This document shows, piece after piece, positions 33,101 through 40,309 of a DNA stretch of 64,000 nt. The stretch is taken from positions 11,472 to 75,471 of the forward strand of contig NZ_FOWX01000008.1 in the NCBI RefSeq assembly GCF_900115555.1, written 5' to 3'. Made by a program: the position numbers and the translations under genes. Numbering within the stretch: the stretch's first letter is position 1; every line of letters begins with the position of its first letter. Source of the stretch: Pseudomonas borbori (lineage in GTDB: Bacteria; Pseudomonadota; Gammaproteobacteria; Pseudomonadales; Pseudomonadaceae). A model generated the notes under the pieces. The model saw only the letters and a program-made list of their open reading frames with translations. It had not been told where the DNA came from and did not search any database.

Positions 33101-33573
33101 CCCGGCTGTACAGCGACGGCCGCTTTATCCAGCAGCTCGAGGCGCAGTTCCAGGGCGACTACCGCCTGGAGTTTCACCTGGCGCCGTCCTGGCTGGCCAA
33201 GCCCGATCCCGTTACCGGCCAGCCACGCAAGCGCCAGTTCGGCCCCTGGATGCTCAAGGCCTTCGGTCTATTGGCCAAGTTCAAGATCCTGCGCGGCACG
33301 CCGCTCGACCTGTTCGGCTACAGCGCCGAACGCAAGTTGGAGCTGCAGCTGATCGAGGACTACGAACGCAGCGTCGACTACCTGCTCAAGCAGCTGAATG
33401 CCGGCAACTACCGCAGCGCCGTGGCGCTGGCCGAACTGCCGGAGCAGATCCGCGGTTATGGCCACGTCAAGGAGCAGAGCCTGATCAAGGTGCGTGAGCA
33501 GGAGAGGCAACTGCGCGAACGCTTGAGTGCCAGCGAGATTCAGGCGGTGCAGCTGTTCGAGCCGGCGGCCTGA
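30106..33573 (+). CDS. Indolepyruvate ferredoxin oxidoreductase, fused alpha-beta type
   Basis: A 1155-residue thiamine-diphosphate enzyme that oxidatively decarboxylates aryl- or other 2-keto acids to acyl-CoA with reduction of ferredoxin. The alpha part comes first, with SGYRGSPLGNLD near 45, CSGCPHNTST near 432 and the TPP-binding segment around 540. Iron-sulfur motifs follow as CEGCGDCSVKSNC near 635 and CNKDFSCVEGFCP near 667. The gamma/beta part begins with PGVGGSGVTTVGALLGMA near 720, and a long helical C-terminal domain typical of the proteobacterial fused form ends it. The ATG at 30106 follows AAAAGGAGCG. The true substrate could be indolepyruvate, phenylpyruvate or branched keto acids. 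Confidence 0.93.
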   Translation: MSLAEIRLDDKYRLATGHLYLTGTQALTRLPMLQKQRDAAHGLNTACFISGYRGSPLGNLDKSLWEAKGFLQENAIHFQPGVNEELAATSVWGSQQANLFPGARYDGVFAMWYGKGPGVDRCGDVFKHGNSAGVSEHGGVLLLAGDDHGCKSSSIANQSEHAFIAASIPVLNPANVQEILDYGIIGWELSRYSGCWVALKTIAENVDSSAVVDVDPLRIEVKIPEDFQLPEDGVYIRWPDPPLAQEKRLNTYKIYAARAFARANNLNRVMLDSPNPRLGIVTTGKSYLDVRQALEDLGLDEALCAQVGLRVLKVGMSWPLEPVSVHEFAEGLDEILVVEEKRSIIEDQLTGQLYNWPVGKRPRVVGEFDESGVSLLPNLSELTPAMIARAIAKRLAPIYSSASIDERLAFLAAKEASLAAPKHSTVRTPHFCSGCPHNTSTKLPEGSRAQGGIGCHYMTQWMDRNTDTFTQMGGEGATWIGQAPFTDTAHIFQNLGDGTYFHSGQLALRAAVAAGVNITYKILYNDAVAMTGGQPIDGELRVDQLSQQVFAEGVKRIALVSDEPDKYPTRETFAPIVSFHHRSELDAVQRELREFKGTSVIIYDQTCATEKRRRRKRGKLVDPAKRAFINPAVCEGCGDCSVKSNCLSVLPLETELGRKREIDQNACNKDFSCVEGFCPSFVTVHGGSLRKPEAVGANALFVALPEPRQPSLERPWNILLPGVGGSGVTTVGALLGMAAHLEGKGCSVLDQAGLAQKFGPVVTHIRVAAKQDDIYAVRIAAGETDLLLGCDLVVSASEEALAKLNDKIAHAVINSHEAATAEFTRNPDAQVPGAAMREALVEAVGAGKTHFVDATRLATRLLGDSIASNLFMLGFAYQKGLVPVSAEAIAKAIELNGVAVQLNQQAFLWGRRAAHDLAAVEKLAAPKVAEAPRCQSLDEIVADRVQRLTAYQSTAYAERYHALVQRVRLADQGADQALSRAVARYYAKLLAYKDEYEVARLYSDGRFIQQLEAQFQGDYRLEFHLAPSWLAKPDPVTGQPRKRQFGPWMLKAFGLLAKFKILRGTPLDLFGYSAERKLELQLIEDYERSVDYLLKQLNAGNYRSAVALAELPEQIRGYGHVKEQSLIKVREQERQLRERLSASEIQAVQLFEPAA

Positions 33574-33584
33574 CAGGCGCTTCG

Positions 33585-33716
33585 TACTGTAGGAGGGCCG
33601 CGCCCGTTCCGGACGGGCTTGCGGCATTTCCCACATCCATGTGGGGCACGCGCCCCGCGGCGATGCAGGCCGCAGGGTTGCCAAAAGCCCGCCCCCGAGG
33701 GCGGGCCTCCTGCAGC
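33585..33716. repeat. Palindromic repeat, GTAGGAGGGCCG family
   Basis: CTGTAGGAGGGCCGCGCCCG at the left is answered by CCCGAGGGCGGGCCTCCTGCAG at the right, with internal hairpins. The ends match the 82-bp units near 48.2 kb but the centre differs. Confidence 0.65.
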
Positions 33717-33765
33717 GATTTTTGCAACCCCGATCCCCCAAACAAGAACCTCCCAAGGAATCCCC

Positions 33766-34824
33766 ATGTCTGTGTTTTCCCATATCGAATTCGATCACCA
33801 CGAACAGGTGGTCTACGGCCACGATCAGGCCAGCGGCCTGAAGGCGATCATCGCCATCCACAACCGCAACCTCGGCCCGGCCCTCGGCGGTTGCCGCATG
33901 TGGCCCTATGCCTCCGATGAGGAAGCGTTGCGCGATGTGCTGCGCCTGTCGCGCGGCATGAGCTACAAGTCGGCGCTGGCCAGGCTGCCGCTCGGCGGCG
34001 GCAAGGCGGTGATCATCGGCAATCCGCACACCGGCAAGAGCGCGGCGCTGTTCCAGGCCATGGGCGATTTCGTCGACAGCCTGGGTGGGCGCTACATCAC
34101 CGCCGCCGACTCCGGTACCGGGGTGGCGGAAATGCAGATCATGGCCGAGCGCACCCGCCATGTGGCCGGCGCCGGTCAGCGCGAAGCCTTTGGCGGTGGC
34201 ATGCGCAATGGCGATCCGTCGCCCTCGACGGCTTACGGCGTGTTTATCGGCCTGCAGGCAGCGGTCAAACATCGCCTCGGGCGTGACGATCTCAAGGGAC
34301 TGCGGGTGGCGATCCAGGGTGTCGGCCAGGTCGGTTTCGGCCTGGCGCAGCAGCTCAAGGAGGCCGGTGCCGAACTGTGGGTGACCGACATAGTCGAGGC
34401 CAACGTGCGCCGCGCGGTGGAGCAACTGGGCGCCACGGCCGTCGGCCAGAATGATATCTACGGCCTCGAGGTGGACGTGTTCGCCCCCTGCGCCATGGGC
34501 GCCATCATCAACCCGCAGACCCTCGAAGCCCTGCGCGCCCCGGTGATCGCCGGGGCGGCCAACAACCAGCTGGCCGATGCCGGGCTGGCCGAGGAACTGC
34601 GCCGGCGTGGCTGCTTGTATGCCCCGGATTACGCGATCAATGCCGGCGGCATCATCGATGTCTGCTATGAGCGCAACGGCGGCAGCACCGCCGAACTCAA
34701 GGCGCATATCGAAGGCATCGGCGCCACCCTGACGGAGATTTTCCAGCGCGCCGAGCGTGAGGGCAGCACCACCACGGCGGTGGCCGATCGCATGGCCCAG
34801 GAGCGGCTGCACGCCGGGCGCTGA
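33766..34824 (+). CDS. Leucine dehydrogenase-like Glu/Leu/Phe/Val dehydrogenase
   Basis: A 352-residue NAD-dependent amino acid dehydrogenase that would deaminate an amino acid to its 2-keto acid. The catalytic lysine is in [14 protein letters not shown] near residue 80, the nucleotide-binding Rossmann motif is [10 protein letters not shown] near 185, and GAANNQLAD and [11 protein letters not shown] follow. Length and motifs fit leucine or phenylalanine dehydrogenase rather than glutamate dehydrogenase (over 410 residues). Lying between the oxidoreductase and the NSS transporter, it could supply the 2-keto acid to the former. Confidence 0.9.
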   Translation: MSVFSHIEFDHHEQVVYGHDQASGLKAIIAIHNRNLGPALGGCRMWPYASDEEALRDVLRLSRGMSYKSALARLPLGGGKAVIIGNPHTGKSAALFQAMGDFVDSLGGRYITAADSGTGVAEMQIMAERTRHVAGAGQREAFGGGMRNGDPSPSTAYGVFIGLQAAVKHRLGRDDLKGLRVAIQGVGQVGFGLAQQLKEAGAELWVTDIVEANVRRAVEQLGATAVGQNDIYGLEVDVFAPCAMGAIINPQTLEALRAPVIAGAANNQLADAGLAEELRRRGCLYAPDYAINAGGIIDVCYERNGGSTAELKAHIEGIGATLTEIFQRAEREGSTTTAVADRMAQERLHAGR

Positions 34825-34828
34825 CCGT

Positions 34829-34944
34829 GGGGTGCGCGGGGCCGCCTGGGCCGCGCGCACCAGGACCTAGGGTGGATGACGCTTCCATTGCCGGTTAGCA
34901 GTGGATCAAAAGGGCGTCAGCTACGCGCCCCGATCCACCCTACG
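34829..34944. repeat. Two palindromic repeats between the dehydrogenase and the transporter
   Basis: GGGTGCGCGGGGCCGCC (34830) is the same word as at the end of the patatin gene. TAGGGTGGATGACGC (34868) and GATCCACCCTACG (34932-34944) form a second inverted pair. Confidence 0.6.
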
Positions 34945-34991
34945 TTCGCTTCTCATCTGACTTTTTCACAACAACAAGAGGGCAAGTCCCA

Positions 34992-36392
34992 ATGAGTCAA
35001 AACAGTATCGTCGCCGGCGCCAGTGCCGGCCCCATCAGCACAGGCGCCGCGCGCGGCCTGTGGTCGTCGCGCTGGGTGTTCTTCCTCGCCGCCACCGGTT
35101 CGGCGGTGGGCCTGGGCAATATCTGGAAGTTCCCCTATATCACCGGGGAGAACGGCGGCGGCGCCTTCGTCCTGGTCTACCTGGCCTGCATCCTGGCCAT
35201 CGGCATTCCGCTGTTGATGGCCGAGGTGATGATAGGGCGCCGCGGCCGGGCCAACCCCGAGGGCGCCTTCGCCGCCGTGGCCCGGCAGGTGGGTGCCAGT
35301 CGCCATTGGCGCTGGCTGGGCACGCTGGCGGTGCTCACCGGGTTCCTCATCCTCAGCTTCTATGCCGTGGTGGCCGGCTGGGCCCTGGCCTATGCGCCGG
35401 CGGCGGCCGTGGGCAGTTTCGCCGGACTGGACGGCGAGAGTAGCGGCGCGCTGTTCGGCGCCATGCTCGGCGATCCCTGGAAACTGGCCGGTTACGGCAC
35501 CCTGGTGTTGCTGCTGACCCTGGGCATCGTCGCCCTGGGCGTACGCGAAGGCCTGGAGCGCGCACTGCGCTTCATGATGCCGGGACTGTTCGTGCTGCTG
35601 CTGATCCTGGTGGGCTACGCCACCACCACCGGGCATTTCCTCGAGGCCGTGCACTTCCTGTTCGACGCTGATTTCAGCAAGCTCAGTACCCAGGGCGTGC
35701 TGGTGGCCCTGGGGCACGCCTTCTTCACTCTCAGCCTGGCCAGCGGCGCGATGATGGTCTACGGCTCCTACCTGCCGGCCGGCACCTCCATCGTCAAGAC
35801 CTCGCTGATGGTGGCCCTGGCCGATACCGCGGTGGCCTTGCTCGCCGGGCTGGCGATCTTCCCGCTGGTGTTCGCCAACGGCCTGGAGCCGGGCGCGGGG
35901 CCCGGGTTGATCTTCGTCACCCTGCCGATCGCCTTCGGCCAGATGCCGTTCGGTCAGGTGGTCGGCGGGCTGTTCTTCATCATGCTGGCGCTCGCCGCGC
36001 TGACCTCGGCGATCTCGCTGAGCGAGCCGACCATCGCCTGGCTGGTGGAGAAGTTCGGTATCGGCCGGCTCAAGGCGGTGCTGCTGAGTGGCCTGGCGCT
36101 GTGGCTGCTGAGTCTGGGTACGGTGTTGTCGTTCAACGCCTGGGCGGAGGTCACCCTGTTCGGCAAGACCTTCTTCGACGGCCTGGACTACCTGACCACC
36201 AACCTGATGATGCCCCTCGGCGGACTGGGTACGGTGCTGTTCACCGGCTGGGCGTTGAGCCGCACTACCGTGCAGGAAGCCTTGGGGATTGGCCACGCGC
36301 AGCTGTTCACACTGTGGTGGCAGCTGCTGCGCTGGGTCACGCCGGTAGGCATCTTGATCGTGTTCCTGCATACCCTTGGGCTGTTCGCCTAA
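34992..36392 (+). CDS. Sodium-dependent transporter, NSS/SNF family
   Basis: A 466-residue, roughly 12-helix Na+-coupled symporter of the neurotransmitter/amino acid family. The first transmembrane helix carries the signature GSAVGLGNIWKFPYITGENG (residues 39-58), where sodium and substrate bind in LeuT-type proteins. Known bacterial members carry leucine, tyrosine or tryptophan. Its position after a deaminating dehydrogenase and a keto-acid oxidoreductase suggests uptake of the amino acid that they degrade. Confidence 0.92.
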   Translation: MSQNSIVAGASAGPISTGAARGLWSSRWVFFLAATGSAVGLGNIWKFPYITGENGGGAFVLVYLACILAIGIPLLMAEVMIGRRGRANPEGAFAAVARQVGASRHWRWLGTLAVLTGFLILSFYAVVAGWALAYAPAAAVGSFAGLDGESSGALFGAMLGDPWKLAGYGTLVLLLTLGIVALGVREGLERALRFMMPGLFVLLLILVGYATTTGHFLEAVHFLFDADFSKLSTQGVLVALGHAFFTLSLASGAMMVYGSYLPAGTSIVKTSLMVALADTAVALLAGLAIFPLVFANGLEPGAGPGLIFVTLPIAFGQMPFGQVVGGLFFIMLALAALTSAISLSEPTIAWLVEKFGIGRLKAVLLSGLALWLLSLGTVLSFNAWAEVTLFGKTFFDGLDYLTTNLMMPLGGLGTVLFTGWALSRTTVQEALGIGHAQLFTLWWQLLRWVTPVGILIVFLHTLGLFA

Positions 36393-36491
36393 GCGTCAGC
36401 CGTCGGGGTTGCATCCGGCGTCGGGTGGACAAGGCGAAGCTTGTCCGCCCTCGGTGCTTTAGCCTCGGAAGGTCGTGTCGAGACAGCTGTC

Positions 36492-36971
36492 TCACTCCAG
36501 CGTCATGGCCAGGCTGACGCCGTGGGGCTTGAAACCCAGGGTCGCATAGAAACGGTGCGCGTCTTCGCGGCTCTGGTTGCTCGACAGCGCCAGCTTGTAG
36601 CAGCCCCAGGCGCGGGCGCGTTCAACGGCTTTGTCGATCAAGGCCCGGCCTATGCCCAGACCGCGGGCGTCGGCATCCACGACCACGTCCTCGAGAATCG
36701 CCGAGCGGGCGAAGTTGTGCGCCAGGTGCTCGATCAGGTGGAGCGTGCAGGTGCCGAGCAGTTTGCCGTCGCGCTCAGCCACCAGCACCACGCAGTTCAC
36801 CGCTGGCTCGTTCAGGCGCAGAGCCAACAGTTTTGGCTCGGGGCGTGCTTCGTCGGGGGCCAGTTGCTGCAGTAGCGCGCTCAGCGCCTGGGCGTCGCCG
36901 GAGCAGGCGGCGCGCAGTGCCAGGTGGGTAAATGGGGAATCCGGCACATGCCTGGATGCTGGCTGGGTCAT
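36492..36971 (-). CDS. GNAT family N-acetyltransferase
   Basis: A 159-residue acetyl-CoA-dependent transferase. The acetyl-CoA-binding motif A is VDADARGLGIGRALIDKA near residue 95, preceded by the SAILEDVVV strand, and the C-terminal FYATLGFKPHGVSLAMTL closes the fold. The ATG at 36971 has CGAGGAGATCGCC before it; an upstream in-frame ATG at 37073 was rejected as it runs through non-conserved sequence. The substrate is unknown. Confidence 0.85.
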   Translation of the reverse strand: MTQPASRHVPDSPFTHLALRAACSGDAQALSALLQQLAPDEARPEPKLLALRLNEPAVNCVVLVAERDGKLLGTCTLHLIEHLAHNFARSAILEDVVVDADARGLGIGRALIDKAVERARAWGCYKLALSSNQSREDAHRFYATLGFKPHGVSLAMTLE

Positions 36972-37104
36972 GGCGATCTCCTCGGTGGTCGATTTAAAGT
37001 ATGGCTGCGGGTTGATGGCAGTGACATGACAAATCCGTCGAGGCTGGTTAACATGCGGCCCGGTCGGCAGCATTGCCGGGCAGAGTTACAAGCAGAGTTA
37101 CCGA

Positions 37105-37179
37105 GTCCCCTTAGTTCAAGGGATAGAACAAGCCCCTCCTAAGGGCTAGATGCTGGTTCGATTCCAGCAGGGGACGCCA
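37105..37179 (+). tRNA. tRNA-Arg (CCU anticodon)
   Basis: 75 nt. Acceptor GTCCCCT pairs with AGGGGAC, then GCCA. The anticodon loop CTCCTAA gives CCU, reading AGG. The gene is a common integration site for islands in proteobacteria, but no integrase or direct repeat follows here. Confidence 0.96.
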
Positions 37180-37183
37180 TATG

Positions 37184-37215
37184 AAAAAGGCTTGCGCATG
37201 GCGCAGGCCTTTTGT
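37184..37215 (+). terminator. Terminator after tRNA-Arg(CCU)
   Basis: AAAAGGCTTGCGC pairs with GCGCAGGCCTTTT (one GU wobble) across ATG, followed by a short T-rich tail. Confidence 0.85.
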
Positions 37216-37317
37216 GTTTCAGTCCGTCAGTAACCTGACAGGCTCCTAGTGCTAGCCATGTCAACCCGGCGCCAGTCGAGCTAGGCTATCGGCACGTCCG
37301 AGTCACAGGGAATTACC

Positions 37318-37965
37318 ATGAGCAGCGAAACCACAACCCCGCCCGTCGATTCACCGCTGACTGCGGCCGAAGCTCGCATCCTCGGCTGTCTGATCGAGAA
37401 GCAGGCGACCACCCCGGAAGTCTATCCGCTGACCCTGAATGCCCTGGTGCTGGCCTGCAACCAGAAAACCAGTCGCGAACCCTTGATGAGCCTCACCGCC
37501 GGGCAGGTCGGCCAGGGTTTGCGCAGCCTCGAGGGGCGCGGCCTGACCCGTCTGGTGATGGGCAGTCGCGCCGATCGCTGGGAGCATCGCGCGGACAAGG
37601 CGCTGGAGTTGGTGGCGGCCCAGGTCGTCCTGATCGGCCTGCTGCTGTTGCGCGGGCCGCAAACGGTCAACGAGTTGTTGACGCGCAGCAGCCGCATGTA
37701 TGCGTTCGAGGATGCCGAGCAGCTGCAGCACAACCTGGAGCGCTTGATCAGCCGTGGATTGCTCTGCCAGTTGCCGCGCCAGGCCGGGCAGCGCGAGGAT
37801 CGCTACATGCACCTGCTGGGCGATCCTGCCGACCTTCAGGCCATCATTGACGCCCGTGCGAGCCACGTCGAGCGTCCGTCCGCCAGCGCATACGATGAGA
37901 GTCGCCTGGATGCGCTGGAAGCGCGGGTGGCCGAATTGGAAGAACGCCTGGCGCGTCTGGAGTAG
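37318..37965 (+). CDS. yceH: YceH family protein (DUF480)
   Basis: A 215-residue protein with two winged-helix domains (about 15-95 and 100-180) and a C-terminal coiled coil ([20 protein letters not shown]). The motif [20 protein letters not shown] near residue 22 is diagnostic of the family. Its role is not established; a nucleic-acid-binding function is suggested only by the fold. It stands alone with a good terminator downstream. Confidence 0.93.
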   Translation: MSSETTTPPVDSPLTAAEARILGCLIEKQATTPEVYPLTLNALVLACNQKTSREPLMSLTAGQVGQGLRSLEGRGLTRLVMGSRADRWEHRADKALELVAAQVVLIGLLLLRGPQTVNELLTRSSRMYAFEDAEQLQHNLERLISRGLLCQLPRQAGQREDRYMHLLGDPADLQAIIDARASHVERPSASAYDESRLDALEARVAELEERLARLE

Positions 37966-37992
37966 GGGGCTTCGATGGCGAGCCGAAACAGC

Positions 37993-38022
37993 AAAGGCGC
38001 CGGTTAGGGCGCCTTTTGTTTT
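37993..38022 (+). terminator. Terminator after yceH
   Basis: AAAGGCGCC pairs with GGCGCCTTT across GGTTAG and is followed by TGTTTTTT. Confidence 0.9.
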
Positions 38023-38067
38023 TTGCATGCACGGGTTGCGCTGAGCAGTCCGCTCAGCGTGTGGATA

Positions 38068-38385
38068 TCAGCCTATGCGGTTGACGCCGGTGCGGTCGGC
38101 GCCGTCTGCGGCGATGCGCTTGACGCCGGTACGCTCGGCACCGTCTGCGGCGATGCGCTTGACGCCGGTACGCTCGGCACCGTCTGCGGCGATGCGGTTG
38201 ACCCCGGTACGCTCGGCACCGTCTGCGGCAAAACGGTTGACGCCGGTGCGCTCGGCGCCATCGGCGGCGAGGGTGCTGCCGGCATTAACGCCGCCGGACA
38301 GGGGTAGCGGAGTGCTTTGTGGCAGGGCGAAAGCACTAAGGGACAAGCTGGTCAGGATCAGGCTGGCAAGGATTTGCTTTTTCAT
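38068..38385 (-). CDS. Small secreted tandem-repeat protein
   Basis: A 105-residue protein. A signal peptide (MKKQILASLILTSLSLSAFA, cut after about residue 20) is followed by a short spacer and five near-identical 13-residue repeats of the form AADGAERTGVNRI, ending in G. The repeats are encoded by 39-bp DNA repeats. The mature protein of about 85 residues would be hydrophilic, with one acidic and two basic residues per repeat. I recall similar short Pseudomonas proteins with repeats like AEGGADRLIERS, often annotated without proven function. A GGAGCCTGAAG ribosome-binding site supports the start. It lacks cysteine and has no membrane segment after the signal. Confidence 0.8.
   Translation of the reverse strand: MKKQILASLILTSLSLSAFALPQSTPLPLSGGVNAGSTLAADGAERTGVNRFAADGAERTGVNRIAADGAERTGVKRIAADGAERTGVKRIAADGADRTGVNRIG
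38074..38268. repeat. Five 39-bp tandem repeats within the secreted repeat protein
   Basis: Units start at 38074, 38113, 38152, 38191 and 38230. Units 2 and 3 are identical and the others differ at a few positions, mostly one codon (Asn or Lys; Glu or Asp). The period is a multiple of three and no stop occurs in several frames, so open frames also appear on the other strand; these are not genes. Confidence 0.97.
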
Positions 38386-38728
38386 CTTCAGGCTCCTCGT
38401 GGGGGCGGTAAGTGGCTACGGGGCCCATATTACTGATGAAAAATAGATGAAGAAGTGCAGCTCGTGCATGGTAATAATCGATGCTGTCGATAGTAGGTGT
38501 TGACCCTTTTATTTCGGCTGTTTCAGAGGATTTAACGGGTTCTTTCGAGGAGATTTTCGAGGCTTGTATTTGGCGATTAATATCATCTAAATATTAGATG
38601 TTTTTATCTGCCGACTACTTGCAAGTAACAACTGCTGGGTAGCCTGCTTGAAATCATGCACGGCCGCTGCGTATTTTGTACGCGTCGCCGTTGGATTACG
38701 GCCGCTGCGCCACTAAGGACAGGAACAG
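38386..38728. other. 343-bp AT-rich control region before the glutamine-synthetase-like gene
   Basis: The gap is clearly richer in A and T than its surroundings. CATCTA-AATAT-TAGATG (38584-38600) is a perfect 6-bp inverted repeat, a candidate operator for the downstream gene. I see no gene here. Confidence 0.45.
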
Positions 38729-40072
38729 ATGAACACCGTTAGCAGCAGTGCACTGGAAGAACTTTTGCGCGGCGTCGATGAAGTCGAGTGCGTGACCCCG
38801 GATCTGAACGGCGTGCCGCGCGGCAAGGTGATGACCGCCGCGGGCTTCCTCGAAGGCCGGCGCTTGCAACTTGCTCGTGGCGTGCTGCTGCAATGCATCA
38901 TGGGCGGTTACCCGTCGCCACGTTTCTACGGCAGTGACGACGGTGATCTGGCGCTGAGTGCCGATCCGGCCCAGATCCACCGTCTGCCCTGGAGCGATCC
39001 GCCGCGTGCGCTGGCGATCTGCGACGCGGTTGAGCTCGATGGTCGTAGCTCGGGGCTATCCACCCGCGCTTTGCTCAAGCAGGTGGTGGCGAACTATGCC
39101 GCCCACGGTTGGCAGCCGGTGGTGGCGACCGAGTTGGAGTTCTTCGTGTTTGCGCCCAACCCAGACCCACAGCAAGCGTTTCAGCCGCCCGCAGGTCTGG
39201 ATGGCCGGCGCGAGGATGGCGGCAGTGCCTTCAGCATCAGCTCGAATAACGGCCTGCGGCCGTTCTTCAGCGAGGTGTATCGGTGCATGGCCGAGCTAGG
39301 CTTGCCGCGCGATACCTTTATGCACGAGATGGGCGTCAGTCAGTTCGAGATCAATCTGCTGCATGGCGATCCCGTGCAGCTGGCCGACCAGACCTTGCTG
39401 TTCAAGCACCTGCTCAAGGAGGTCGCCCTCAAGCACGGGCTGACGGTGGTGTGCATGGCCAAGCCGCTGGCGCATACCCCCGGCAGCTCCATGCATATCC
39501 ACCAGAGCGTGGTCGAGCAGGGCAATGGGCGCAACATCTTCAGCGCCGCGGATGGTCAGGCGACGCCGGCTTTCTATCACTTCATCGCCGGCCAGCAAGC
39601 GGCGCTGGCGGATTTCACCCTGCTATTCGCTCCGTATGTGAACTCCTACCAGCGGCTCTGTCATCCCTTTGCTTCGCCAAATAATGCCTGCTGGTCGGAA
39701 GACAATCGCGCCGCGGGTCTGCGGATTCCGGCCAGTTCGCCGCTGGCTCGGCGGGTGGAGAATCGCCTGCCAGGCGCCGATGCCAACCCCTATCTGGCGC
39801 TGGCGGCAAGTCTGGCGGCCGGGCTGCATGGTCTCGAGCAGCGGTTGCAGCCTAGTGCGCCGATTCAGGGTGAGTTCGAGGTGCCGGATAATTTGACCCT
39901 GCCCTGTACCCTGCCAGCCGCCATCGAGCGTCTGAAAAACAGTCGATTGGCCATAGAACTGTTTGGCAAGGAGTTCATCGAAGGCTACATCGCCAGCAAG
40001 ACCCTGGAATGGGCCAGCTACCTCGATGAGATCACTCCCTGGGAGCGCCGGATTCTCGCAGCCCAGGTTTGA
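38729..40072 (+). CDS. Glutamine synthetase family protein, probably gamma-glutamylpolyamine synthetase type
   Basis: A 447-residue glutamate-amine ligase. The N-terminal beta-grasp domain (VECVTPDLNGVPRGKVM near 18) and the catalytic domain are complete: ATELEFFVF near 134 and MHEMGVSQFEINL near 205 for metal and glutamate, TPGSSMHIHQSV near 250 for ATP, and NRAAGLRIP near 325. The length and RGKVM motif fit PauA/PuuA-type enzymes, which glutamylate putrescine or other amines, rather than GlnA (about 468 residues with an adenylylation tyrosine loop). Substrate is not determined and no pau/puu neighbours are present. Confidence 0.88.
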   Translation: MNTVSSSALEELLRGVDEVECVTPDLNGVPRGKVMTAAGFLEGRRLQLARGVLLQCIMGGYPSPRFYGSDDGDLALSADPAQIHRLPWSDPPRALAICDAVELDGRSSGLSTRALLKQVVANYAAHGWQPVVATELEFFVFAPNPDPQQAFQPPAGLDGRREDGGSAFSISSNNGLRPFFSEVYRCMAELGLPRDTFMHEMGVSQFEINLLHGDPVQLADQTLLFKHLLKEVALKHGLTVVCMAKPLAHTPGSSMHIHQSVVEQGNGRNIFSAADGQATPAFYHFIAGQQAALADFTLLFAPYVNSYQRLCHPFASPNNACWSEDNRAAGLRIPASSPLARRVENRLPGADANPYLALAASLAAGLHGLEQRLQPSAPIQGEFEVPDNLTLPCTLPAAIERLKNSRLAIELFGKEFIEGYIASKTLEWASYLDEITPWERRILAAQV

Positions 40073-40309
40073 CCGGCGCTGAAAGATCACCCGCGTTGCT
40101 GATGTTGCGTTGTAGCCAGGCGAGTTGCCTTGCGAGGGATGGCCGCGGTTTCAATTGGTGCGGGGCAGGCACATGCTCGAATGCATCGCGCTTCGGCCTT
40201 GCGTCCCGTGCTCTATGCTTCAAGCATTTATTCATTTGTTGCGGCCATCGCGGCCGCGCCGTTCATATAGAGCGGTTCAGTCGTCAATCAAGGAGCTATT
40301 CGCAGAGTC

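Noticed and set aside
37105..38400. Genomic island at the tRNA-Arg(CCU) gene
   Set aside because: The gene is followed by its own terminator and yceH; there is no integrase and no repeat of the tRNA 3' end.
38023..38446. Plus-strand open frames opposite the secreted repeat protein
   Set aside because: A repeat period of 39 bp keeps several frames open. Only the minus-strand frame has a signal peptide and ribosome-binding site.
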